Shown here: piece after piece, positions 1 through 7,435 of the stretch | Layout: the number at the start of each line of letters is the position of its first letter | How positions within the stretch are numbered: the stretch's first letter is position 1 | Source: JBECKR01 sp040235415 | Lineage (GTDB): Bacteria > Acidobacteriota > Polarisedimenticolia > Polarisedimenticolales > Polarisedimenticolaceae | DNA length: 36,439 nt | Reading direction: 5' to 3' | Assembly: GCA_040235415.1 (NCBI GenBank) | Contig: JBECKR010000286.1 | Location: 1 to 36,439 of the forward strand | Notes under the pieces: generated by a model | The model's database searches: none | What the model was told of the DNA's origin: nothing | Seen by the model: only the letters and a program-made list of their open reading frames with translations | Made by a program: the position numbers and the translations under genes

Positions 1-498
1 CGGCAGGACCGCGCCGCGCGGCAGCGTCGGCGCCGCCGTGTCCGCGGGCGCCTCCGCGGCGGTCGGGCCCTCGTCGGCCGGGAGGAGGTGCGCGACGCGG
101 ACGTCGCCCGGAAGCCCGTCCGGTCCGACGTCGACGATCGCGAGCGCGTCGAGCAGGTGCAGCGCCAGAGGCGCGAGGTCGACCGGACCCAACGGGTCGC
201 TCTCGAACCGAGTCGCGACGAATCGCAAGGTGCAGAACCGGGTCCGGCCCGCCGGCGCGCTCGGCGTGCGCGGCACGTCGACCTTGCGGGCGTCGCCCAC
301 GCTGACGCGCTCGATCCGGCCCTGGCGGTCGATCAGGACGCCGATGCGCCGGTGGATCTCGCTCGAGATCTCGGCGAGCTCGCGCGCGAGCTCGTGGCTG
401 ACGATCTGGCGGGGAGGGACGCGCCGGTGCGCGATGCGCTCGATTCTATGGCGCTGCGCCGGCGACAGGCCGAGCAGGTGGCCGCGGACGTCCGAAAT
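1..498 (-). CDS. hflX: GTPase HflX, N-terminal part (cut by window edge)
   Basis: The 166 visible codons match the N-terminal domain of HflX, the ribosome-associated GTPase that splits stalled or hibernating 70S ribosomes. Recognisable stretches are VPPRQIVSHELARELAEIS (residues 27-45) and IGVLIDRQGRIERVSVGDA (52-70). The G domain lies beyond the window. The start is unusual: the frame has an in-frame TGA at 507..505 and no ATG, GTG or TTG before the conserved region. An ATT at 498..496 sits 8 nt after a perfect GGAGGT and gives M-SDVRGHLLGLSPAQ, the expected beginning for the family. ATT initiation is known for infC and pcnB in E. coli. A one-base sequencing error near the start is the alternative. 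The gene lies 74 nt downstream of carbamate kinase on the same strand. Family identity is confident; the start is inferred. Confidence 0.85.
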   Translation of the reverse strand, partial: MSDVRGHLLGLSPAQRHRIERIAHRRVPPRQIVSHELARELAEISSEIHRRIGVLIDRQGRIERVSVGDARKVDVPRTPSAPAGRTRFCTLRFVATRFESDPLGPVDLAPLALHLLDALAIVDVGPDGLPGDVRVAHLLPADEGPTAAEAPADTAAPTLPRGAVLP

Positions 499-555
499 GT
501 GATCTCACCTCCGCCGGACCGCGTGGCGAGGGCTCGCGACGGGCCGGCTCCGGAG

Positions 556-561
556 ATTATA
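556..561 (-). promoter_or_regulatory. Candidate -10 box for hflX
   Basis: A perfect TATAAT lies in the short gap between carbamate kinase and hflX on the minus strand. It would place transcription start about 50 nt before the ATT start. I see no matching -35 hexamer at 16-18 nt, so it may be weak, activator-dependent or chance, although AT-rich hexamers are rare here. Confidence 0.3.
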
Positions 562-572
562 CTTCGGGCCCG

Positions 573-1535
573 TCAGATGCGCCCGACGAAGTGCGTTCCG
601 GCCCTTCCGTAGATCGCGGTCGGCAGGCTCTGCGGGTTGGTGATCAGCGCCCGGCGCCCGCCCGATCTCAGGAAGTTGATCACGGCGTCGATCTTGGGCC
701 CCATGCTCCCCTCGGGGAAATGGCCGTCGTCGCGGTACGCCTCGATCTCCTCGAGCGTCACCGCGCCGAGCGGACGCTGGGTGGGCTTCCGGAAGTCGAG
801 GCAGACCTGGGGCACGTCGGTCAGGATCACGAGCAGCGACGCTCCGATGTCCGCCGCGAGCACGCTCGAGGTCAGGTCCTTGTCGATGACCGCCTCGACC
901 CCCTGGTAGGCGCCGTTCCCCCCCTTCTTGATCGGGATGCCGCCTCCCCCGCAGGCCACGACGATGTGCCCGGCATGGGTCGCGTCCTTGATCATGTGGC
1001 GCTGGATGACCCGTAGCGGCTTGGGCGACGGCACGAGCCTGCGCCATCCCCGTCCGGCGTCCTCTTTGACGTGCCACCCCAGGACCTCGCGCCGCCGCTC
1101 GGCCTCCTCTCGCGGCAGGAACGGGCCGATCGGTTTCGACGGCTCGAGGAACGCGGGGTCGTTGTCGTCCACGAGCACCTGCGTGACGACCGTCACGACG
1201 TAGCGCCGGATCTCCCTCGCGCGGAGTTGGTTGAGGAGCGCCTGCTGGAGGTAGTAGCCGAGGCTTCCCTCGGTCATCGCGACCAGGACGTCGAGCGGAT
1301 TCGGCGCGACCTCGTTGCGGCACATCTCGTTCTGGATCAGGAGGTTGCCGACCTGCGGACCGTTGCCGTGCGTGATCACGAGGTCGTACTCGCGCTCGAC
1401 GAGCGTCATCAGGAGGCCGGCGATGACGTCGGCGTTGCGCTCGTGGTCCTCGTGGGTGCCGGTCTCGCCGCGCTGCAGGAACGCGTGCCCGCCCATCGCG
1501 ACCAGCACGAGCGGGCGATCGTGGATCGTCGTCAC
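573..1535 (-). CDS. arcC: Carbamate kinase
   Basis: This 320-residue protein is a full-length carbamate kinase, which interconverts carbamoyl phosphate + ADP and carbamate + ATP, usually as the last step of arginine or purine/allantoin fermentation. Family signatures are visible in order: MGGHAF (14-19), THGNGPQVGNLL (55-66), ACGGGGIPI (194-202), VIDKDLTSSVLA (217-228), LTDV (239-242) and GSMGPKIDA (276-284). The start is GTG at 1535 behind GGGAGG. It is divergent from the SDR gene at 1628 and precedes hflX. No arginine deiminase or ornithine carbamoyltransferase is in view, so its substrate source is unknown; ornithine aminotransferase lies 11 kb away. The enzyme identity is confident and the pathway is inferred. 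Confidence 0.95.
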   Translation of the reverse strand: MTTIHDRPLVLVAMGGHAFLQRGETGTHEDHERNADVIAGLLMTLVEREYDLVITHGNGPQVGNLLIQNEMCRNEVAPNPLDVLVAMTEGSLGYYLQQALLNQLRAREIRRYVVTVVTQVLVDDNDPAFLEPSKPIGPFLPREEAERRREVLGWHVKEDAGRGWRRLVPSPKPLRVIQRHMIKDATHAGHIVVACGGGGIPIKKGGNGAYQGVEAVIDKDLTSSVLAADIGASLLVILTDVPQVCLDFRKPTQRPLGAVTLEEIEAYRDDGHFPEGSMGPKIDAVINFLRSGGRRALITNPQSLPTAIYGRAGTHFVGRI

Positions 1536-1588
1536 GTCTACCTCCCGGGCCGCTCTGAGCCGGCGGCCCGTCCGGGGACCGGAGCGTC

Positions 1589-1595
1589 TATGATA
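1589..1595. promoter_or_regulatory. Overlapping divergent -10-like boxes
   Basis: In the 92-bp gap between the divergent arcC and dienoyl-CoA reductase genes, TATGATA reads as TATGAT on plus (1589-1594) and TATCAT on minus (1595..1590). Each matches TATAAT at 5 of 6 positions. No convincing -35 is seen on either side. If both are used, initiation in the two directions would be mutually exclusive. Confidence 0.25.
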
Positions 1596-1627
1596 AGGAC
1601 ACCGCGAAAAACGACCAGGGGTGCCCC

Positions 1628-2479
1628 ATGAACGCGCCGCGACCGACCGCTCTCGCCGCCGACCTGCTCGCGGGAAAGAAGGTCTGGATCACGGGAGGCG
1701 GAACCGGTCTCGGCCGCGCGATGGCGCTACGATTCGCCGGACTCGGCGCCGCGGTCGCGCTCTCGGGACGGCGCCGCGAGCCGCTGGAGTCGACGGCCGA
1801 CGCGATCGTCGCCGCGGGCGGACGGGCCGACGTCGCGACCTGCGACGTCCGCGATCCCGCGGCGGTCGCGGCCGCGCACGCCGAGGTCGTGCGCGCCATG
1901 GGCCGCGTGGACGTGCTCGTGAACAACGCCGCCGGGAACTTCCTGAGTCCCACCGAGACGCTCTCCGCCAACGCCTTCGCCGCCGTCGTCGGCATCGTGC
2001 TGCACGGCACGTTCCACTGCACCCGCGAGGTCGGCCGCGCCTGGATCGCGGCGAATCGCGGCGGCGTGGTCCTCAACATCGTGACGACGTACGCGTGGAC
2101 CGGGTCGGCGTACGTCGTGCCCTCGGCGTGCGCCAAGGCCGGTGTGCTCGCGATGACGCGCTCGCTCACCGTCGAGTGGGCGCGGCACGGCATCCGCCTG
2201 AACGCGATCGCACCGGGCCCGATCCCGACCGAAGGGGCGTTCTCGCGGCTGCTGCCGCGCGACGATCTCGCGAACGCGCGGCGGGCGCACATCCCGGCGG
2301 GTCGGTTCGGCACACCCGAGGAGCTCGCCGAGCTCGCGGCGTTCCTCGTCTCCGACGCGTCGGACTGGATCCGGGGCGAGGTCGTCACGATCGACGGCGG
2401 CGAGTGGCTGCGCGGCGCGGGCGAGTTCAACTTCCTGCTCGACGAGGACGTCCCGTGGGACCGGCTGCGTCGCTCGTGA
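1628..2479 (+). CDS. 2,4-dienoyl-CoA reductase-like SDR (DECR type)
   Basis: A 283-residue short-chain dehydrogenase with NAD(P) loop TGGGTGLG (22-29) and NNAAG (99-103). It lacks the usual YxxxK. Instead it has VVPSACAKAGV, TTYAWTG and GAFSRLL followed by IPAGRFGTPEEL, a pattern I recognise from the 2,4-dienoyl-CoA reductases DECR1/DECR2. Tyr155 and Lys170 are 15 residues apart, the same spacing as Tyr199/Lys214 that I recall as catalytic in human DECR1. The expected reaction is NADPH-dependent reduction of 2,4-dienoyl-CoA to 3-enoyl-CoA during beta-oxidation of unsaturated fatty acids. ATG at 1628 follows CAGGGGTGCCCC. The next SDR starts 19 nt downstream, so the two are probably co-transcribed. 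Assignment is by motif recall; another acyl-CoA SDR is possible. Confidence 0.82.
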   Translation: MNAPRPTALAADLLAGKKVWITGGGTGLGRAMALRFAGLGAAVALSGRRREPLESTADAIVAAGGRADVATCDVRDPAAVAAAHAEVVRAMGRVDVLVNNAAGNFLSPTETLSANAFAAVVGIVLHGTFHCTREVGRAWIAANRGGVVLNIVTTYAWTGSAYVVPSACAKAGVLAMTRSLTVEWARHGIRLNAIAPGPIPTEGAFSRLLPRDDLANARRAHIPAGRFGTPEELAELAAFLVSDASDWIRGEVVTIDGGEWLRGAGEFNFLLDEDVPWDRLRRS

Positions 2480-2498
2480 GCGGTGGCGAGGAGGACGG

Positions 2499-3200
2499 AT
2501 GTCCCGCATCGCGCTCGTGACCGGCGCCGCCCGAGGGCTGGGGCTCGAGATCTGCCGCCAGCTCCTCGAAGACGGCGACACCGTCGTCGCTTTTCCGCGC
2601 AAGGTCCACGGCGAGGGCCTCCCGCGCCTCGCCGAGGAGCACGGCGCCCGCCTGAGGATCGTCGAGACCGACATCGCCGACCCGGATTCGATCGAGGCCT
2701 CGGTCGGCGAGATCGCGAGGTCCGTCGGTCGGCTCGACCTCGTTTTCAACAACGCGGGCGTGAGCCCGCGCTCGGGCTCGGTCGCGAGCGGGCTCGACGT
2801 CGAGGCGATCGAACGTGCGATCCGCGTCAACGCGATCGGGCCGCTCGTGCTCGCGGGAGCCGTCCTGGCGCTCCTGCGCCGCGGCCGCTCGCCGAAGCTC
2901 GTGCAGCTCACCTCGCTCATGGGCTCGATCGCCGACAACCGCTCGGGCGGGTCGTACGCCTATCGATTGTCGAAGTGCGCGCTCAACATGGGGGTCGCGA
3001 ACCTGGCGCACGAGCTGCGCGGATCGGGGATCGTGGTCCTCGCGATCCACCCCGGTTGGGTCAAGACCGACATGGGCGGCTCGGCCGCCCCGCGCGCGGT
3101 GGACGAAGCCGTTCGCGACATCCTCGAGGTCGTCGAGCGTTGCGGGCCGGACCGCAGCGGCGCGTTCCTCGGGCCCGGCGGCAAGCCGCTGCCTTGGTGA
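2499..3200 (+). CDS. SDR family oxidoreductase (C-factor-like)
   Basis: A 233-residue classical short-chain dehydrogenase: cofactor loop TGAARGLG (8-15), NNAG (84-87), catalytic Ser near 139, Tyr155 and Lys159 (YRLSK), then HPGWVKTDMGG. The last motif and the short length are typical of the C-factor/CsgA-like SDR subgroup, whose substrates are mostly unknown. ATG at 2499 follows GGCGAGGAGGACGG. It lies 19 nt after the dienoyl-CoA reductase, suggesting a shared transcript, but the sequence does not show a shared pathway. The family is certain; the substrate is not assigned. Confidence 0.88.
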   Translation: MSRIALVTGAARGLGLEICRQLLEDGDTVVAFPRKVHGEGLPRLAEEHGARLRIVETDIADPDSIEASVGEIARSVGRLDLVFNNAGVSPRSGSVASGLDVEAIERAIRVNAIGPLVLAGAVLALLRRGRSPKLVQLTSLMGSIADNRSGGSYAYRLSKCALNMGVANLAHELRGSGIVVLAIHPGWVKTDMGGSAAPRAVDEAVRDILEVVERCGPDRSGAFLGPGGKPLPW

Positions 3201-3347
3201 GCGGCGTCCTGTAAAAATTTCCGACCTTCGTCGCGCTGTCGCCCCGGAGGGCCCGCCGCGGCATTCGCGTCGGCCGTGCGGCGACTCGGTCCGACATCCG
3301 TCGGCTTCCGGGCGTTTCCGCTCCGTTCGGACGGGCCATCGCGGTCG

Positions 3348-3362
3348 TGGCATCGGTCTTGC
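3348..3362 (+). promoter_or_regulatory. Sigma-54-type promoter for the OMP gene
   Basis: TGGCATCGGTCTTGC matches the sigma-54 consensus TGGCAC-N5-TTGC except at one position, with exactly 10 nt between the -24 GG (3349-3350) and the -12 GC (3361-3362). Predicted start is near 3374. The GGAGGA ribosome site at 3381 and ATG at 3391 follow at sensible distances. No rpoN or enhancer-binding protein gene is in the window, so function is inferred from fit and position. Confidence 0.45.
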
Positions 3363-3390
3363 CCCTCCATGCGGCCGAAAGGAGGAATCG

Positions 3391-3879
3391 ATGCAAGAAC
3401 ACCGAATACGCACGATCGGTCGTTCGGCGGCGGTCGCGGTCGCGCTGGCCGTTTTGGCGGCGTTCCCAGCGGTGCGCGCCGCGGACCTCGACCTCGACGT
3501 CCGTGGTGGCGTCTACAGCGACGCGGAAGGTCCGTTCCTGGGGGCCGGCATTCTCACTCCGATCACACCCTCGCGCGCGTGGTACTTCAATCCGAACGTG
3601 GAGTACGCGTCCGGCGACGTCGTCGACGTCCTTTCCGCGAACGCGGACGTGCACTACGACTTCCCGACGTCGGCGAACTGGACGGTGTGGCTCGGAGGCG
3701 GCCCCGCCCTGATCGACCGTAGCTTCGAGATCGACTCGCGCCGGGACGACACCGACGTCGGGTTGAACTTCATCGCCGGGATCGGAGCGAAGCGCGGCAC
3801 GGTTCGCCCGTTCTTCCAGGCGAAGGCGGTCGCCTCCGGCGACAACGAGTTCGTCGTGATGGGCGGCATCCGCTGGTAG
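3391..3879 (+). CDS. Small outer-membrane beta-barrel-like protein
   Basis: A 162-residue protein with a clear signal peptide: a positive start (QEHRIRTIGR), a hydrophobic core (AAVAVALAVLAAF) and a probable cleavage after AVRA at residue 30. The mature part has repeated alternating strands (WYFNPNVEYA, NADVHYDF, NWTVWLGGGPALI, GLNFIAGIGAKRG, RPFFQAKAVA) and ends in a C-terminal aromatic residue (GGIRW), as outer-membrane barrels often do. The size suits an eight-stranded OmpW/OmpX-like barrel. ATG at 3391 follows GGAGGA by 4 nt; the frame is open upstream to 2815 but that part overlaps the SDR gene. No specific function is recognised. It has its own sigma-54-type promoter and two hairpins downstream. 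Confidence 0.78.
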   Translation: MQEHRIRTIGRSAAVAVALAVLAAFPAVRAADLDLDVRGGVYSDAEGPFLGAGILTPITPSRAWYFNPNVEYASGDVVDVLSANADVHYDFPTSANWTVWLGGGPALIDRSFEIDSRRDDTDVGLNFIAGIGAKRGTVRPFFQAKAVASGDNEFVVMGGIRW

Positions 3880-3895
3880 CGATCGTCGCTCGAGG

Positions 3896-3929
3896 TGCGG
3901 GTCCCGGGGTTCGAACCGTGACCCCCGCA
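3896..3929 (+). terminator. Hairpin after OMP gene
   Basis: TGCGGGTC pairs with GACCCCCGCA with a 2-nt bulge, enclosing the palindrome GGTTCGAACC. It lies 16 nt after the OMP stop. There is no T-run, so it could be a factor-dependent or RNA-stabilising hairpin. Confidence 0.35.
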
Positions 3930-3953
3930 CGTCCCGGGACCGCACGGCCGGAG

Positions 3954-3979
3954 CGCCCGGCGCGATCGCGCGCCGGGCG
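3954..3979. terminator. Bidirectional GC hairpin between convergent genes
   Basis: CGCCCGGCGCG, a 4-nt ATCG loop and CGCGCCGGGCG form a perfect 11-bp stem between the OMP gene (plus) and the lipoprotein gene (minus, stop at 3995). The symmetric position suits termination or mRNA end protection in both directions. It lacks a T-tract. Confidence 0.5.
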
Positions 3980-3994
3980 TGTCCGGCGCCTCCC

Positions 3995-4918
3995 TCATCT
4001 CGCGTCGAGCCCGAGCTCCTCGCGCCAGTGCACGTCGTCCGTGCCGTGGTGCCTCCAGTAGTCCAGGAGGACGCGGCGGTCCTTCACGGCGCGCGTCGTG
4101 AGGCGCCGGGGCTCCTCGGCGAACGGGTCGACGTAGGTCTCCTCCCAGCCTTCGATCTCGTGCGGGAACTCCGTGCGGTAGCGGATCGCGAGGACGTGGT
4201 CGTCGTCGCGGTACGAGATGCGGTACACCGTCGTGCCGTCGCCGCCGTCCTCGCGGCTCGCTTCGGCGGGCGCGACCTCGATCGGCGTGTGCCGCAGCCG
4301 CTGCGTCATGGTTCCGGGCACGAGCTCGATCTCTCCGGTCGGGAGCGAGTCCGGGTCGATCCGAATGCGCGTCCAGATCTCGTCCTCGAGGAGCGCCGGG
4401 TCGATCGCGAAGTCACGGTCGCCTTCGGACTCGAAGTACGAGAACGCCCGGACGCGATAGGCGTCCGGAACGAGGTTGAGCTGCGTGAAGGTCTGGCCGC
4501 ACCACTCCTGCGACGTCGTCGTGACCTTGAGGGTGCGCGGCTCGGCCGCGAGGTCGATCGGCGTGAACACCGAAGTCATCATCGAGTAGGCGTAGATGCC
4601 GGTCACGAACTTCTTGATGAGATTGAGCTTCAGCACCTTGACGGCGTCGTCGCCGGCGGCGGCGGGATCGTCGAGCTTGACCTCCTTGGTGCGGGAGAAG
4701 TCCTCGGTCACGAACACCAGCACCGCGCTCCCGGAACGCATCTCGCCGTAGCGCGCCTGGTCGAGGCGGTAGGAAGTGATCTCGGCCTCGTCCTGGTACC
4801 AGTACGCGCCGAAGCGCGGGTCGGGCGCCGGCGCGGCCGGCGCGGCCGGCGCAGGCTCGGGAGCGTGCGAGCAGCCCGCGAGGAGGAGGGCGGCGGCGAG
4901 GGCGGCGGCGGCCTTCAC
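3995..4918 (-). CDS. Conserved lipoprotein ('Maf-like' annotated family)
   Basis: A 307-residue lipoprotein with lipobox LLLAGC (Cys16 modified), followed by an Ala/Pro-rich linker encoded by a short GCGCCGGCC repeat, then YWYQDEAEITSYRLDQARYGE, which begins the conserved domain. I recognise this domain, with FVTEDFS, VKVLKLNLIKKFVTGIYAYSMM and SVFTPIDL, from lipoproteins that databases often label 'septum formation inhibitor Maf'. They are unrelated to Maf nucleotide pyrophosphatases and have no established role. GTG at 4918 overlaps the decarboxylase stop (GTGA), so the two are translationally coupled. It is the last gene of the seven-gene operon; a strong hairpin (3954-3979) follows. Location is probably outer membrane or periplasm. 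Confidence 0.8.
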   Translation of the reverse strand: MKAAAALAAALLLAGCSHAPEPAPAAPAAPAPDPRFGAYWYQDEAEITSYRLDQARYGEMRSGSAVLVFVTEDFSRTKEVKLDDPAAAGDDAVKVLKLNLIKKFVTGIYAYSMMTSVFTPIDLAAEPRTLKVTTTSQEWCGQTFTQLNLVPDAYRVRAFSYFESEGDRDFAIDPALLEDEIWTRIRIDPDSLPTGEIELVPGTMTQRLRHTPIEVAPAEASREDGGDGTTVYRISYRDDDHVLAIRYRTEFPHEIEGWEETYVDPFAEEPRRLTTRAVKDRRVLLDYWRHHGTDDVHWREELGLDAR

Positions 4919-6429
4919 GACTCGCTCCCCGCCGCGGCCGCGGCGTCGCGGAGCAGTTCCCAGCACAGCCGGACGTCGGCCTCGGTCTGGCGCGGGTTCC
5001 CGATCGAGACCCGGATCGTGAACCTGCCGCGCAGCCGTGTGTGGGACAGGAGTATCCGCCCGCTGCGGTTGACCTCGTCGAGGATCGCCTGGTTGACGGC
5101 GTCGACGCGCTCGCGGACGGCCGGCTCGTGCAGCCGAGCGGCAAGCGCAGGGGGCACGTAGCGCAAGCACACCGTCGCGAACGGCACCGGGGCGAGAAGC
5201 TCCCAGCCCGGCTCGCGCTCGACGCGCGACGCCAGGTCCCGCGCCATGCGGCAGTGCTCGCGGAGGCGGGCGGCGATCCCCTCGGTTCCGAAGTACCGCA
5301 GCTGGATCCAGAGCTTCAGCGCGCGGAACCGCCGCCCCATCTGGATGCCGTACTCGTTGAAGTTGTGGACGCCGCCGGTGTCCGGCGTGCGGATGTACTC
5401 CGGCACGATGCTGAACGCGTCGCGGAACAGCTCCGGGCGGCGGAACAGCAGCAGCGACGCGTCGAACGGCGTGAACATCCACTTGTGGGGGTTGATCACG
5501 ATCGAGTCCGCGCGCTCCCAGCCGGCGAACGCTTCGCGGAGCTCCGGCACGACCGCCGCGGTGCCGGCGTACGCGGCGTCGACGTGCAGCCAAAGCCGCT
5601 CGTGACCGCAGACATCCGCGATCGCTCCGACCGGATCGACGCTCGTCGAGGACGTCGTCCCGAGCGTCGCGACGACGGAGAACGGAACGAAGCCCGCGGC
5701 GCGGTCCTCGGAGACCGCTTCGGCCAGCAGGTCGGCCCTCATGCGGTACGAATCGTCGGTCGGAATCCTGCGGACTCCGTCGTGTCCGACGCCGATCACG
5801 ATCGCGGCCTTCTCGATCGAGTAGTGCGCCTCCTCCGAGAGGTACAGCCGCAGGCGGCCGACGTCGGGTCGGCCCGCGAGCCCGCGCGTGCGCGCGTCGA
5901 GGTCCGGCACCGCGTGCCGCGCGGCGACGAGCGCGAGCAGCGACGACACCGACGCCGTGTCGGTCAGCATGCCGTCGAAAGCCTCGGGAAGCCCGAACAT
6001 CGACCGCATCCAGGCGACGACGGTCTCCTCGACCTCCGTCGAGGACGGCGCGTTGCGCCAGAACATGACGTTCGAGTTCAATCCCGCGGCGAGCCATTCC
6101 CCCAGGATCCCCGGCCCCGAGGCGACGCTCGGGAAGTACGCCATGAAGCCCGGGTGCTGCCAGTGCGTCACGTTCGGCTCGATCAGCCGCGCGTAGTCCT
6201 CGAGGATCGTGTCGAACGGCTCCGGAGCGGCCGGGGCCTCCGGAGCGAGGCGCGCGCGGACGTCGCCGGGAGCGACGTCCGGGAGCACGCGGTATTCGGA
6301 CAGGCGCGCGAGGTAGTCCGCGACGCGATCCGCCACACGATGCGCCGCCGCCCGGAACTCCTCGACGTCCATGTCCCCCAGTCCGCGCTGGGCGGGGGTG
6401 ACTCCGGCCGTTCCGTTCGTAGCCTTCAT
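4915..6429 (-). CDS. Aromatic-L-amino-acid decarboxylase (PLP group II)
   Basis: A 504-residue group II PLP decarboxylase. Visible features are HWQHPGFMAYFPS near the N-terminus, the substrate-pocket region PGILGEWLAAGLN, HVDAAYAG with the PLP-ring aspartate, and INPHKWMFTPFD with the PLP lysine at about residue 316. The length and motifs match the eukaryote-type DOPA/tryptophan/tyrosine decarboxylase clade rather than glutamate decarboxylase. Aromatic amines would be the product; the substrate cannot be read from the sequence. ATG at 6429 follows GGGAGGACACC and overlaps the thiL stop (ATGA). Its own stop overlaps the lipoprotein start. Placement behind thiamine genes and before a lipoprotein is unusual. 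Confidence 0.9.
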   Translation of the reverse strand: MKATNGTAGVTPAQRGLGDMDVEEFRAAAHRVADRVADYLARLSEYRVLPDVAPGDVRARLAPEAPAAPEPFDTILEDYARLIEPNVTHWQHPGFMAYFPSVASGPGILGEWLAAGLNSNVMFWRNAPSSTEVEETVVAWMRSMFGLPEAFDGMLTDTASVSSLLALVAARHAVPDLDARTRGLAGRPDVGRLRLYLSEEAHYSIEKAAIVIGVGHDGVRRIPTDDSYRMRADLLAEAVSEDRAAGFVPFSVVATLGTTSSTSVDPVGAIADVCGHERLWLHVDAAYAGTAAVVPELREAFAGWERADSIVINPHKWMFTPFDASLLLFRRPELFRDAFSIVPEYIRTPDTGGVHNFNEYGIQMGRRFRALKLWIQLRYFGTEGIAARLREHCRMARDLASRVEREPGWELLAPVPFATVCLRYVPPALAARLHEPAVRERVDAVNQAILDEVNRSGRILLSHTRLRGRFTIRVSIGNPRQTEADVRLCWELLRDAAAAAGSES

Positions 6430-7430
6430 GGTGTCCTCCCGGATCGGGCGAAGTGGTCCCAGCCGCGGGCGTCGTCGTCGGCCGCCCGCCCCGAGCGCGT
6501 CCGGCGGACCTCCGGCTTTCCCTCCACGACCCGGCCGACGACCGTGAGGGGCTCGGCCTCCCCTTCGGCGATCGCGCGTGCGACCGCTTCGAGGTCGGCG
6601 GGAGCGATCGTCGCGACGAGCTCGTAGTCCTCGCCGCCCGCGGCGGCCCACCGCTCCGCGGACCGGCCGAGCTCCCGGGCCGCCGCGCGCGTCGCGGGAG
6701 AGATCGGGAGACGATCGAGGTCGATCTCGGCCGCGACGCCGCTCTCCTCGCAGACGTGCGCGAGGTCCGTGACGAGCCCGTCGGACACGTCGACTGCGGC
6801 GTGGACGCGTCCGCTCGCCGCGAGGATGCGCCCCTCGCGGATCCTCGGGACCGGCCGGCGGTGCGCGCGGACGATCTCGGCGAACCGCGGTTCGCCCCCG
6901 AGACCGCGCTCGAGCGCCTCGAGGCCGGCGGCGGCCGCACCGAGCGTCCCCGTCACGACGACCACGTCCCCGCCGCGCGCCCCGGAGCGGCGGAGCGCTC
7001 TCCCGCTCGCGACGTCGCCGAGCAGCGTGAGATCGGCCACGACCGGTCCGTCGATCGAGGCCAGGTTGCCGCCCACGAGCGACGCGCCGTGCGCCGCGAG
7101 CGCCTCCGCAACTCCCGCCGCGACGCCGACGGCCCACGCGCCGGCAAGATCCGCGGGAAGCGCGAGCGACAGCAGGGCCCAGCGCGCCTCGCCTCCCATC
7201 GCCGCGACGTCGCTGAGGTTGATAGCGGCGAGCTTGGCCCCGAGGCTCTCAGGCGGGAGCCCGTCGCGCCGGAAGTGCCTGCCTTCGACGAGCGCATCGC
7301 AGGTCGCGAGGAGCGTCCGGCCGGCGGCCGGGACGAGGCCGGCGCAGTCGTCGCCGGGCCCGATCTCGACGCCGGCGCCGTCTCGGGCGAGCCGTTCGCG
7401 GATTCTCGCGATCAGTTCGTGCTCGAGCAC
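6426..7430 (-). CDS. thiL: Thiamine-monophosphate kinase
   Basis: A 334-residue ThiL, which phosphorylates thiamine monophosphate to the active cofactor thiamine diphosphate. Seen: IGPGDDCAGL at the N-terminus (metal/ATP site), AAINLSDVAAMGGEARW, ASLVGGNLAS, VDVSDGLVTDLAHVCEESG and AAGGEDYELVAT, all standard ThiL motifs. The start is taken as GTG at 7430 (VLEHELIARIRERL), only 5 nt after the thiE stop. The stop overlaps the decarboxylase start as ATGA. thiE-thiL pairing supports thiamine salvage or biosynthesis, although the hydroxymethylpyrimidine and thiazole genes (thiC, thiD, thiG) are not in the window. Confidence 0.95.
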   Translation of the reverse strand: MLEHELIARIRERLARDGAGVEIGPGDDCAGLVPAAGRTLLATCDALVEGRHFRRDGLPPESLGAKLAAINLSDVAAMGGEARWALLSLALPADLAGAWAVGVAAGVAEALAAHGASLVGGNLASIDGPVVADLTLLGDVASGRALRRSGARGGDVVVVTGTLGAAAAGLEALERGLGGEPRFAEIVRAHRRPVPRIREGRILAASGRVHAAVDVSDGLVTDLAHVCEESGVAAEIDLDRLPISPATRAAARELGRSAERWAAAGGEDYELVATIAPADLEAVARAIAEGEAEPLTVVGRVVEGKPEVRRTRSGRAADDDARGWDHFARSGRTP

Positions 7431-7435
7431 CGGTG

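Noticed and set aside
3901..3940. tRNA-like T-arm sequence (GGTTCGAACC) between convergent genes
   Set aside because: The flanking bases do not form a T-stem, acceptor stem or anticodon arm on either strand. The sequence is explained by a palindrome within a hairpin.
4836..4860. Tandem GCGCCGGCC-type repeat as a mobile or CRISPR-like element
   Set aside because: It is a short in-frame low-complexity stretch that encodes the Ala/Pro linker after the lipobox.
5041..6627. Long plus-strand open frame opposite the decarboxylase gene
   Set aside because: It is an Arg/Val/Asp-rich mirror frame produced by high GC. The minus-strand frame has complete decarboxylase motifs and a ribosome site.
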